A stretch of 20,000 bases of DNA, taken from the NCBI GenBank assembly GCA_009760855.2, contig WPIO01000039.1, positions 820,001 to 840,000 of the forward strand. Reading direction: 5' to 3'. The translations under genes were made by a program, and so were the position numbers. This DNA is from Cristatella mucedo (lineage: Eukaryota; Bryozoa; Phylactolaemata; Cristatellidae). Each line of letters opens with the position of its first letter. The first letter of the stretch is position 1. Positions 10,344 through 19,086 of this stretch are shown here, in pieces. The notes under the pieces are model-generated. The model was not told the origin of the DNA and ran no database searches. It saw nothing but the letters and a program-made list of their open reading frames with translations.

Positions 10344-10504
10344 TCACAAGCAAGTAGAGTCCTTAATGCAGGTCAGAGCTGCTTGGTTCCAAGCAATAGT
10401 TGAGCAACTCATTGTCACTGCCTGGCCCCAGACGCACTGGAAGTACTGGTGACAATTGCATGGGTCGGAATAGTAGCCGAACAACGTACGGCACGTCCAG
10501 TTTC
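10344..10504 (-). CDS. Chitinase exon 11: CBM14 module 3 and stop
   Basis: The exon encodes residues 683-735 and a TGA at 10346-10344. [17 protein letters not shown] then HQYFQC gives cysteines at 687, 698, 700, 706, 716, 728 and 734, the third CBM14. The last cysteine is next to the C-terminal residue. The acceptor is GTGCAG. No open frame this short would be found without following the splice phase. Confidence 0.9.
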
Positions 10505-13500
10505 CTGCACAGCGATAAAATAAAAATTAGCTCTTATATCGTATGGAAACTTCTGGAGATAGCGTAAACACGAGTCTTCATGTTTACACGAGTTACAAAT
10601 CCCTGTAGGGATTATTAGAGTAAAGAGAACATGCGAAGGCTTACTCACCGCACGCAGCTGCAGAGGCTGCAACAGCAGTCCCAGTGGTAGATACAGGCGT
10701 GGCTGCAGTCGTTGAAAAAGTAGCAGCAGAAGCAGCAGCAGCAGGGGCCAGAAGAGTCGTAGCTGCTTGCTTTGTAGCACTAGTGCTAGTTGCCAAAGTA
10801 GTACTGGTCACCATGACGGCAGTTGAGCTTTTGGTGCTTACAGCTGTGCTAATGGCCACGGTGGCTGCAGCAGATGTCTGGATGTTGCTACATGCCACTT
10901 GGTCTGACCAATCGCACTGCTGCTTATTTGCATTATAGACCAAGCCGGCAGGACACGATAGCTGGAACGCCACTCCTAGATAGCATATGTAGAACTTGCT
11001 GCAATCGCATAGGTTAGGGTAGTAGGCGGTTGATCCCAGCAGGCATGTAGGCAGATCTGGAAAAGTAAGGGAACGGCATCACGTTTATCCATATGTTGGC
11101 AAATCGCGAAACAGCTTTCGGTCTTTATAAAAATTGCCCGAAGTGTATGCCAAACTGGAGCGGGGGGGGGGGGCTTGGTAGCGTGCTTGTTCGACTCTAC
11201 TCACGGCACGAGAGAGGTGCTTGAGAAGCAGGTATAGATTTAGTTTGCTGCTCGATCGATTGGCTGACAGCAGCAGCAGCAGACGCAGCCAGTGGCTGGC
11301 TGGGCTGAGACGTTCCTGCTTGAGAGGCTGCAGCAGTCACTCCAGGCTGCCGGGTGCTGCTGCTGCTGGCTCCTGTTCCAAGACTGCAAACGACGTTCTC
11401 TGGCAGGTCGCACCATTGCTTGTCGGCATCAAAATACTGGCCGAATGGACACGGGCGCAGCCATGTGTACCCAGCATTACATGCGTAATACCTTGAGCAA
11501 TTGCAAGGATCGTTGAACAGACCTTGGGGTGTGGGGCAGGTGAAGGTATCTAAAAGAGCAAGCGACGATGGCTCATCGATCGAAATTTTGATGATTTGTT
11601 GTAAAACCGCAATCTGAGGCTCGCAATTGCAGACTAGGAAACGACGGTCCGTTCGTTTCTCCGGTTATCCGTAAGAAAACGTGCGATGCCAGCCAACTTA
11701 CTGGTGCAAGGTCCAGCCGTCTGGCTGGCGGCGGCGGCTCCTCCTCCTCCACTTCCTGTAATGCTAGCCGCCGGGGATGCAGACGATACGAGTGGCAGGT
11801 TGGACAGTAGACCGCCATCAGGCTTGAAAAGACTGGTGCTAGTCGACAGCAGGCACGTTCGAAGCCGATTAATGAGTGGATATGGGCCACCGTAGCAGAA
11901 TCGACCACTAAAGTCATCCAGATCGAGCGACCAAAAGGCTGCCCCTCCTAGTCCAGAGTTTTTTATGTAGCTGCACTGCAACACGATATGGTCGTCCTTA
12001 AAAGTCGACATTGCATGGCTCGGCACCGCCGACGAAATTGAACAGGGAATTCGTGTGAGGCTGGCCAGACAACGCATCAGCTGGACAGCTTTGAAGAAGT
12101 TGCTGGTGCCCCGATTCAACAGTGAGGGACTACCGCTACTACTAACCTTGGCATCTAGGGCTTGGCGGTTATCGAAGCTAACCCAGTCACCAGTCCTTTT
12201 CCAGCTGTAGGGTCCCATACGCGTGGGATCAAAGACTGCATTGATGACAAGCTCTTTATCGGCACAAATTTCATAATATGCTAAGACTCCACCTTCCTGG
12301 GTGTAGGGGCCCGGCGTTGCAGCACCCTGTGAAGGTGAACCTGTGCCACGACTGGCCGTGCTTTGGAGGCGGAATGTGCGACCATAGGTCGGGATGCCCA
12401 TCACAATCTTTGAAGCCGGCATGCCACCATTTCGCCAGAGCCTCACTGCATAGTCCTAAACACAACGAGCTGTCTTTTACGTACCTGAAGCTAGGATTCT
12501 ACGGCGGCTTGTCTTCAAAAGAAGCAGGCACGGCTCGAGTAGTAGTTAAATGTCATGCTTACCACTGTAAGTGGATCCTGGCTATCGGCTCCATACAATC
12601 CAGAGTGAAGGCCAGTTGACGAATCCCACGATCCATGCAGATCGTAGGCCATCAGATTAATCCAATCTAGATACCTGCAGAAAAGATACAACTGTTAGGA
12701 GAGGCTTTATGATGCTTGTGGAAATTTTTCAGATAGAGTTTTCGAGCAACTTAGAGCTTAAGACAGCTAATCAGTTTCTAGCAACACCAACGAAGGGCAA
12801 ACTTCGTAGACCTGGAGTGAAAAGCAATTGGTTGCCGTTACAAACCACGTGACTTACTTAGCCAATTCCCCGATTTCATAAGCTGCAGCAACAGTCGAGC
12901 TACCTGCTGCCACAGAGGCTGTGAGGAGTAGCTGCTGCTGTCCTGTAGACTGCGATTCCTTGGCAAACGATTGAACCAGCTCCTTCCAAAAGAACGGTAA
13001 TTTGAAAGTCAATTCGTTGCCCGATATTAGAATTGCGAGTTGATTGTTCATCAGAGCGTAACTAGCTCATTAGCATAGACAGAGTATGAGAACACTCAAG
13101 TTGGCCAAAGTACTAGCATGAGTTGTAGTCAGATAATCTGAGCGCCAGATGGAATCAGGCATACCTGGCAAAGAAGCGTAAATCTTTGCTTATCTTCAGG
13201 TGGACTATCTCCGATTCCAGGATACTCCCAGTCCAAATCAAGTCCATCGAAACCGTAATACCTCAGGAACTGAATTGCTTGGGTTTGAAATTGTTGTCGA
13301 TTGGCCAGCGTGGCCGCCATGGCTATTTATAGAAAATTTATCTCGGTGACCTATCCATGCTAACGGTACTAAATTAGCAGATGCAAGCTCGGTCGCAAAC
13401 TTCACTGCAGTGAAGGTGCGATTAACGTTTCAGCAAACTTTTATCTGTACCATCATGCACTGGTAAACTGCGGCTGAGGGCGGCAGAGAAACTACCTCCG

Positions 13501-15089
13501 TTATTGCTTAGAAGCATACGATACAAATAATTCTTTTATTAGCAAATAAACCCCGTTCTTTGTCGTGTTTAAGGTGGGCTTAAATAAGCCATGTAGCTTT
13601 TCATTAACCCGATTCATTATGGGTTTAGCTAAGTGCTCAGGTTGATTGAAGGTGTTCTCCAAAAGTTTTGACAGCTTTGTGCTCTGCTAGAGCACAACAT
13701 TTGATTCCTATACTTATGCATTATGCATAGAACTACAAGAAGTCGCACATTCCTTGCAAAACGATTCAACCAAAATAAAATGCAGCTGCAGCGGCTTATG
13801 AGAAAAATTAGTAATTCTTATTCATACAGCTGCAAGTGAATTCGCTTGAAGCTTGTGACCGCCATATACTTTAGAATGACTACAGGCTATTGGAGTATAG
13901 TTTACATAGTTAGCGAAATGCCGAGTCCAATACATACCCGGCTTGGTTGCACCCTCATCCAATGCCGTCTTTAACCACTAATGTCGCAGTCAAGGTTAGA
14001 GCTACAGAGAGGGAGGGGTTCTCCCTCCCTTTCTCTTGTGGTATGATAGATTTAGCCTTATGCTTTGATATGTAAGCATGTTCGCCAGTATGAAGTCGAA
14101 CTCAGAAATAAAACCGATCCGCAGGGAGAGGGCAGATCGACAGTGACAGCTCGTGAGGCATCGCCGAGGAGTTTCCATAGCGACAGTCCACATAAATGGC
14201 CACCCTTATCCTGACCGTCCAAATGAGACTTGGACCCTGTACTTACACGAGAAAATTGTGGATCCGAAATTCCATCCGCCAACGGCGAGTAAAGTTTTGA
14301 GCATCGGGTTTTCGCTCTTCTTGCTCTGAACAGCCGCAAACATATCTACAGCGTGGCACCATGCATTTCATTCCATTGCTCTGCTCTCCGAGGGCGGACA
14401 GATGCAAATCTGTTGGCACCGAGTAATGGCCTGCATTCTCTGCGTGCTGACTTACCCGCATCGTTTAACTCATAGGTTGATAACTGTAGGTTTTGGATCT
14501 TGGCAAACGCGAATATAATGTGGCTGCATAGCTGTGGATCGATATTGTCTGGCGTGAACTTCCCCGGTGTAGGCCTATACTGAGACCAATTGGTGTAGTA
14601 GCATATCACTCTCAAGCTGGTGTCCTACAAGAGGCAATGACGCATTCGGAACTGGCTCAGAAAGCAGGCGCTTTACTGAAAGGAAATAGTACTGGAAAAT
14701 AGAATCAATAGTGTAATTGTCACGTCCCAGGGTCTTTAATTGCCACCTGCAGTATCCTCACTTTGAAATAGCAGCCTCCTGCACCGTCAAGCAATGCACT
14801 GCGAATTTTTCAGAGCTTGGAGCAGTATCAAATTTTGAAAAACCTGGTAATCGAGTCAACCTGGTTTTAATAGAGCCTGGCGTAGGTAAAAGAAGTAAGT
14901 CCGATCTTTCAAGACTCACTCTTAATTCGCTCACCTTTACAGTCAATGCTTACACACATCTGACATCGTTACTAATAATATCGCCTGGATACACGATATT
15001 AAATCGAAACCCTCAGCAAAATGAATGGCTGAGATACTTACGGCATAGGCTGCGGTCGCCATTAAAAGTAACAAATAGTGCAGTGTCAT
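10344..15089 (-). CDS. Secreted GH18 chitinase with three C-terminal CBM14 modules (11 exons)
   Basis: Predicted extracellular endochitinase that cleaves beta-1,4-GlcNAc links in chitin. Coding exons, in transcript order: 15089-15042, 14624-14456, 14345-14247, 13322-13165, 12982-12858, 12674-12563, 12455-12147, 11975-11702, 11549-11205, 11056-10649, 10504-10344. They sum to 2,208 nt (735 residues plus TGA), and every intron is GT-AG with matching phase. Domains: signal peptide 1-16; GH18 about 17-390, with [12 protein letters not shown] at 89-100, catalytic DGLDLDWE at 131-138, MAYD at 208-211, Y261 and W355; CBM14 at about 430-486, 546-602 and 682-734; low-complexity linkers at about 487-545 and 603-681. 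Cysteines 24/49 and 301/367 match the usual GH18 disulfide positions. All catalytic residues are present, so it should be active. The length and layout resemble animal GH18 chitinases such as AMCase, but with three binding modules instead of one. Roles in digestion, moulting or defence cannot be separated from sequence. Confidence 0.95.
10649..11056 (-). CDS. Chitinase exon 10: CBM14 module 2 and Thr/Ala-rich linker
   Basis: The exon encodes residues 547-682. Cysteines at 551, 563, 565, 571, 581, 594 and 602, with [10 protein letters not shown] and [14 protein letters not shown], form CBM14 number 2. The Thr/Ser/Ala linker of about 78 residues is mucin-like and a likely O-glycosylation target. 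Cys682 at the end pairs with module 3. Both boundaries are phase 1. Confidence 0.92.
11162..11173 (+). repeat. G12 homopolymer inside chitinase intron 9
   Basis: Twelve consecutive G (C12 in the transcript), about 30 nt inside the donor of intron 9. It is prone to length polymorphism and sequencing error but lies outside the coding sequence. Confidence 0.85.
11205..11549 (-). CDS. Chitinase exon 9: CBM14 module 1 and linker
   Basis: The exon encodes residues 432-546. Cysteines at 436, 447, 449, 455, 465, 478 and 486, with [10 protein letters not shown] and [14 protein letters not shown], identify a CBM14 chitin-binding domain. The linker is Ser/Gln/Ala-rich, with AGC and GCT triplet runs, and ends with Cys546 for module 2. 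Both exon boundaries are phase 1. The donor is GTGAGT. Confidence 0.92.
11702..11975 (-). CDS. Chitinase exon 8: end of the GH18 barrel and first linker
   Basis: The exon encodes residues 341-431. [18 protein letters not shown] contains Trp355 at the base of the -1 subsite, and [10 protein letters not shown] supplies Cys367. A Ser/Gly/Ala-rich linker follows and ends with Cys430, which belongs structurally to CBM14 number 1. Two tandem acceptors, TTGCAG and TGCAG, overlap; only the first keeps frame. The donor is GTAAGT, phase 1. Confidence 0.92.
11976..12146 (-). other. In-frame, stop-free intron 7 of the chitinase gene
   Basis: The intron is 171 nt (57 codons), starts GTTAGT, ends TTGCAG and has no in-frame stop. 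Removing it restores the conserved join DNRQALDAK to [11 protein letters not shown], so it is an intron by homology. If retained it would insert 57 residues near the end of the barrel, probably harming the fold. Confidence 0.8.
12147..12455 (-). CDS. Chitinase exon 7: alpha+beta insertion domain
   Basis: The exon encodes residues 238-340. [11 protein letters not shown] and [13 protein letters not shown] (Tyr261, Arg263) lead into the insertion domain with [16 protein letters not shown] (Cys301) and [15 protein letters not shown]. The donor GTTAGT is followed by an intron with no in-frame stop, so an open frame runs straight through into the next exon. Confidence 0.93.
12563..12674 (-). CDS. 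Chitinase exon 6: MAYDLHGSW region
   Basis: The exon encodes residues 200-237. [16 protein letters not shown] contains the GH18 MxYD motif (Met208, Tyr210, Asp211), whose Tyr and Asp hold the oxazolinium intermediate. The acceptor is CTGCAG and the donor GTAAGC, phase 0. The exon is too short to stand out as an open reading frame. Confidence 0.92.
12858..12982 (-). CDS. Chitinase exon 5: [10 protein letters not shown] region
   Basis: The exon encodes residues 159-199 plus two bases of codon 200. [10 protein letters not shown] is followed by [20 protein letters not shown], the usual GH18 segment before the MxYD strand. The acceptor is TTTTGGAAG and the donor GTAAGT. Its ORF runs upstream of the acceptor into intron sequence, so the start codon seen there is not real. 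Confidence 0.92.
13165..13322 (-). CDS. Chitinase exon 4: catalytic DGLDLDWE motif
   Basis: The exon encodes residues 106-158. [12 protein letters not shown] matches the GH18 signature DxxDxDxE with Asp134, Asp136 and the proton-donor Glu138 intact. The flanking [12 protein letters not shown] is also typical. It follows a 924-nt intron, the longest in the gene. The donor is GTATGC and the exon ends in phase 0. Confidence 0.95.
14006..14036. repeat. Purine/pyrimidine hairpin in chitinase intron 3
   Basis: GGGAGGG at 14011-14017 and CCCTCCC at 14023-14029 with a 5-nt loop, extended by AGAG/CTCT-type flanks. It lies in the longest intron of the gene. Confidence 0.7.
14247..14345 (-). CDS. Chitinase exon 3: [12 protein letters not shown] region
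   Basis: The exon encodes residues 73-105, including [12 protein letters not shown] (89-100), the conserved xxGGW strand lining the substrate cleft. The acceptor CTGTAG has a weak polypyrimidine tract, but phase and homology both require it. The donor is GTAAGT, leaving phase 1. Confidence 0.9.
14456..14624 (-). CDS. Chitinase exon 2: first GH18 beta strands
   Basis: The exon encodes residues 17-72. It opens [18 protein letters not shown] and continues through [19 protein letters not shown], the hallmark N-terminus of animal GH18 chitinases. Cys24 and Cys49 form the expected first disulfide. The acceptor is TTGTAG and the donor GTAAGT; the exon leaves phase 1. Confidence 0.93.
15042..15089 (-). 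CDS. Chitinase exon 1: start codon and signal peptide
   Basis: Sixteen codons, [16 protein letters not shown], form a classic hydrophobic signal peptide ending in an AxA cleavage motif. The start is the ATG at 15089-15087, in the context ACAATGA. An upstream in-frame ATG would add a non-hydrophobic stretch ahead of the signal and is less likely. The donor is GTAAGT from 15041, and the exon ends in phase 0. Confidence 0.88.
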
Positions 15090-15217
15090 TGTCGATGCAA
15101 AAATGTCTGTCGTAAAGAAGAGGCCTCGGCGGCTTTTTGCAGGTGGCATGTCGTTGCTCAATGCCTAGTTGAATGCTGGTCGGCTGAGAGGCTGGTGGCG
15201 ATCGCCAGACCTCAGCC

Positions 15218-15224
15218 CTATATA
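15218..15224 (-). promoter_or_regulatory. TATA-like box upstream of the chitinase gene
   Basis: TATATAG on the minus strand, 129 nt before the start codon. A TATA box here would place transcription start near 15190 and give a 5' UTR of about 100 nt. No transcript evidence is available. Confidence 0.5.
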
Positions 15225-15254
15225 CGCGTAGCGTGGGTCCCTAGAATGCGCCCA

Positions 15255-15280
15255 CACGTGACTGTGGCTCGAGCTCGAGC
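15255..15280. promoter_or_regulatory. E-box and CTCGAG palindrome upstream of the TATA-like box
   Basis: CACGTG at 15255-15260 is a canonical bHLH E-box. It is followed at 15267-15280 by the perfect 14-bp palindrome GCTCGAGCTCGAGC. Both lie about 30-60 bp upstream of the TATA-like box, a plausible proximal promoter. Function is inferred from position only. Confidence 0.3.
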
Positions 15281-15289
15281 TGTGACAAA

Positions 15290-17490
15290 TGGTTGAGCGA
15301 AAGGGCTGGGTGTGATTTCTTGGACACGCTCAGGATCGGTTCCTAGAACATTGGCAGTGCTACAAGAATAATTACAGTCACAAATATGACACTAGTCTGT
15401 AGCACGACGTCCTAATGTATTGCTTAGTCACTTAAGCTGTCAATTAGGGATGGTCTGAACATCTAGCTATGGAGTGATGAAGCACGTGACCTCATGGTTC
15501 CCTCGAGGTTTATCTAAGAACATTTGGCTGATGTTTGAAATAACTGACATGCATAAGTGCCGTATGATGACTCATTCATGACGGGTTGCACTGGTCTTTG
15601 GTTGACTGTAGACCATAAAGCAAACTTTTATCAATGCTATAATAAAGGCCAGCCTTTGTGGTGCGGGCAAACGTAAGTTACTCAAGAAAAAAAATGGTGA
15701 ATAACCTAATCCTCCCTATTCCCAAATTTTTGGAGGGAATCCTTTACTACTTGTAAACCGCAGAAGAAGGCTTTGCAATCTAGAGCGTTGAGATTAATAT
15801 CTCCTATGGTGTTATGCCAATGAACTCAATCTATATATACAAATATATTTACATCGAAAGTATTGATATTTGTTAACTTAATTCAATGAACTAGATGTGT
15901 CAATCCTAAAAATTAGTTCACCATATATTCACATGTAGGTACATAATATTGTTGATACCATTTGGTGCAAATGTCCCCTACCATTTGGCTCTGCTGCTGA
16001 ACTATGCCAACGGCAGAATCACGTTTTTTATGTAACGTCCCAAGGGAAGCAAATATACCCAAAGAAACACTAATCAAGAGTTAATATCAGATAAGGTATT
16101 GCGCTTAGATCAGCTGGCAAAATCTCATAATCAATTCTTTTAATTCGCATTGGGCAAGCATTGGGCAGTTGCGAGACTATATTAGAAGCACGCGTAGATT
16201 ATACTTAAATAAGACATTCCCTAGAGTTAGAAACCATGATAGAGAAGCTCTGTTGGATCTCAGTGGGCTCAGCCTACTCAATCTTTTTTGGATCACGAGC
16301 GAGCATTCACCGGTGGCGACTAGGCTAGCATGATATAGGCGCAGGCTATGGTAAAGTAATGCTACGATTTCATTGGACGCTCGAGCCGGAGCACTTGGTG
16401 CCTTGCTATAATCGTATTGAAAGCTTCATTGTGGGATGCTGTAGAGGAGCTGCTGCAATACTACTTCAGCTTAATAAATTATTGCTTAAAAATTAAATTA
16501 AAAATCCTAATTTAAAAACACAATGTGGCCAAGTGGTGCTGGCCACCAATGCAAAAATAACTAGCGTATGGGTATATTTGTCGTTCGTAGCATACACGTA
16601 AAATATTCTTCCTCACGTTTTAATTCAATTTTCTACTCTGCAAGTGTCATTTTTCAACTAGGGCAATGACTGTGATGCCTAATCTTAGAGTATTTAGGAC
16701 TTTTAGCGGCGGATATTTGAAGTTGCCATCTTAATAACATGAAGTTAGTTTCAAGATGATGTGATGGGTTAAATTAGATGCAGTTCATTTAACTCGATCC
16801 ACTGGACTCATTGCAATCCTTCGAGTTTCTGTCCTCATTTTGTACCCCTACTTGGCCGGCATCACTGCAACTGTGGTTAATTAGGACTGTGCATTTTTAG
16901 CATGGGAACAAGGGTCATGAACTTTGCAGTATTAATCAAAAGAAAATCTCATGCGAACTACGTTGTTACAATAGTACTAGAATGTTTAATTAATGCCGCG
17001 AAAGTGACTCGTGATGCGGTTAAAAAAAGTCTCTGGAAATAAGTTCTAATGTTAAAGTGCAATGTAAAAAGTGGATAGGCAGAGTTCTGTGGAAATCTAA
17101 GCAGTCACTTCAACGATTTCAACTGTCAACGTTGTCATTTTGATGACAGTGTTCAAAAGAAGCAGGATTTCTGTTATTAACAGCAAGTATTTCACTGCTT
17201 TTAAATTCGTAAGCATAAGGCTCATTTTACGTTAAGCCAGTAGCCTGTGTATTCTGAAGTTCGCAAAACCTCAGATACCAGTTTTAACTCCACATTAAGA
17301 TTCTATCAGTTATTATGTCCACTATTTTGTTCCTTATGATGTTAATTATTGCGTAGAATTTTTAATTCTATTGAATAAGATATGTTGAAACTAAGAACTG
17401 AGTCAAAGTCTTGAGATATTTAAGGGTACGAGCCTGCACTTGTAATTTGCCATGCAGCGATTAAAAAAGCAACAGAATTTTCAAGTAGAC
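15290..17490. other. AT-rich intergenic region upstream of the chitinase gene
   Basis: No open frame of note over about 2.2 kb. Contains the first AT-rich dispersed repeat copy and a small inverted repeat, GTGGCCA at 16525 with TGGCCAC at 16540. The chitinase promoter and any enhancers would lie at its left end. Confidence 0.55.
15800..15960 (+). repeat. AT-rich dispersed repeat, first copy (diverged)
   Basis: GTTATGCCAAT near 15812 and ATTCACATGTAGGTACATAA then TATTGTTGAT near 15930-15954 match, in the same order, GTTATGCCAAT near 17502 and TTCTTACATATAGGTAATAA then TATTATTGAT near 17568-17597. The middle parts align only loosely. Confidence 0.4.
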
Positions 17491-17600
17491 TATTTAAACG
17501 TTATGCCAATAAACATATATTTGAACAATTCCATGCAAGAGCTAAAATTTTCCTGGTACTTTAACTATTCTTACATATAGGTAATAATATTATTGATAAT
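17490..17600 (+). repeat. AT-rich dispersed repeat, second copy (diverged)
   Basis: Partner of the 15800-15960 stretch, about 50 nt shorter, and directly abutting the truncated LINE copy that follows. Confidence 0.4.
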
Positions 17601-17639
17601 TTATGTACTTTAAGAAATCTAATCATGAAATCTTCTCAA

Positions 17640-18010
17640 AAATTCAAAATATTCTTTTACTGCTGTTCGAGAAAAGATCGATGATTTTACTAGCATTATT
17701 GGTGCATTTCTTACGCAACGACATCTACTCTCCAACTGCCGACTATGGCACATCTTTTTCAGCGGTCCTGAACTGCTACTTCTATGCTACTCACTACCTC
17801 AACTGCTCTCCTAACTCTGCTATGCTTCCCACTTTCTCTTTGTTGCGTGAGACGAAGTCTGTTGGCTACTGAATGCGTACCGAAAGCCGATTAGGCTGTG
17901 AGTGCGCTATACAAAACTCTCCTGCGTAACACCCACATGGTCTTTATGACTTTGTGGAGTTACTGACGGAGATACATATCTAGGGTCTGTGACCAGCTGC
18001 TATCGTATTC
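17640..18010 (+). mobile_element. 5'-truncated LINE relic, related to the 7880-8170 region
   Basis: The peptide from about 17715 to 17870 (YSPTADYGTSFSAVLNC, then HYLNCSPNSAM, then ETKSVGY and stop) aligns with 7890-8047 (TFSDAANCKTSYPAVLIC, then HCLNFLPDSAM, then EMKSTG and stop). Similarity continues past the stop through GCxxxxAGGCT- and TCTCC.GCGTA-like stretches to about 18000. This is the C-terminal and 3' UTR part of a CR1/L2-like LINE, truncated at the 5' end as is usual for the class. Nucleotide identity looks to be around 60 percent. Confidence 0.55.
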
Positions 18011-18776
18011 ACAGTCTTTCTGAGTTAGCTGACAGACCTGCTTAAGATAGAACATTTTATATTGCATGTTCTGGACAGGATCACGTCGGATAATGTGTAA
18101 CTACTCTTTCTGACTTGTTGATAAATCAATTAAAGATATGGAACTTCCGATATTGAGCACCTCAATTGAAACACAGAGTGACTAGAAAAATTTGCTGCCT
18201 GATGAAGCGATGAAACGCAAGCAAAGGCTAGCATAGTTCTGCGGCAACGCGTACAGGTAGAGTAGTAGGCGATGATTGTCGCAAACACTAGCTATCGAAA
18301 AACTTCAGAGTGGGGCTTCCAATACTGGCAGCGATCGTAACCTATGAAATGCATTCTAATTGCTCAGAATACTTGCAATTCGTAAGGCAGTCTGGTATTC
18401 AGCCTTTAAATAAGCATTTCGGCAGGTTGGCCTGCCTGCAGTACTGATGTTGCTCCTGCAGACGGAGTAGGCTTGCTCTTCGTAAGGAAGCTATTAGGAA
18501 CGAATTTAATCCTTTCAGGAGCTATAATGCATTACAGATTTTGCAGAAGATTTTGCCTAGGATTGGCAGTAGCGCCGCCTGCGGATGGACCTCCGACTAG
18601 GATCATTAATATTGAGCTTCCGAAAAACTCATCAGTAACGCGATACCAAAGTTTGTGTTTAGATGGACTGGAGAACATTTCTGGTTGGCACTCATTTGGT
18701 GCACAGAATCAGAGCCAGCACGGACGCGAGGCTATCGATTTCATTTAAAAGTAGATAAACAAGTTTTTATGGATGA
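18011..18776. other. Intergenic stretch with one unassigned frame
   Basis: The plus-strand frame 18473-18748 (91 codons) has no domain that I recognise and no splice context. It may be a transposon remnant, since it lies between repeats. Confidence 0.4.
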
Positions 18777-18787
18777 TTGACTAACAA

Positions 18788-18858
18788 GGCCGTAGTGTTT
18801 AAGTCAATTATTAAAATTATTATCAAACTTCACGAGCTAGCACGTGAAGTTCGAGTCC
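18788..18858 (+). pseudogene. Degenerate tRNA-Ser/Leu-like sequence (pol III A and B boxes)
   Basis: GGCCGTAGTGTTTAAGTC at 18788-18805 resembles the class II tRNA A-box region (GGCCGAGTGGTTAAGGC), and GTTCGAGTCC at 18849-18858, followed by TGCC, matches the B box. The inverted repeat TTCACG..CGTGAA just before the B box could be a remnant long variable arm. The T stem does not pair and no acceptor stem forms, so this is not a working tRNA. It may be a tRNA pseudogene or the head of a tRNA-derived SINE with the following (GA)n as its tail. Confidence 0.35.
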
Positions 18859-18905
18859 TGCCACAGCCTACTCTTAATTTCCCACAGCACTCGATTCTCC
18901 AGATA

Positions 18906-18927
18906 GGGAGAGAGATAGAGAGAGAGA

Positions 18928-18986
<59 letters not shown>

Positions 18987-19018
18987 AGAGAGAGAGAGGG
19001 AGAGAGAGAGGGAAAGAG

Positions 19019-19084
<66 letters not shown>
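18906..19084 (+). repeat. Long interrupted (GA)n microsatellite
   Basis: About 180 nt of nearly pure GA, interrupted by a GATA unit, a G8 run near 18980 and GGGA/GCGA units. All frames through it are open, which explains the Glu-Arg and Ser-Leu repeat ORFs; none is a gene. Confidence 0.95.

Positions 19085-19086
<2 letters not shown>

Noticed and set aside
11221-11496. Plus-strand frames inside the chitinase exons (also 10684-10938 and 12278-12619)
   Set aside because: They are antisense shadows of real exons, with triplet-repeat-driven Ala or Ser runs.
11634-12446. A 270-codon minus-strand frame as a single chitinase exon
   Set aside because: It includes intron 7 (57 extra residues breaking a conserved GH18 segment) and runs past the donor at 11701. 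Homology and splice phase support two exons instead.
15091-15161. Upstream in-frame ATGs for the chitinase
   Set aside because: They would bury the signal peptide behind about 24 polar residues. The ATG at 15089 gives a standard signal peptide.
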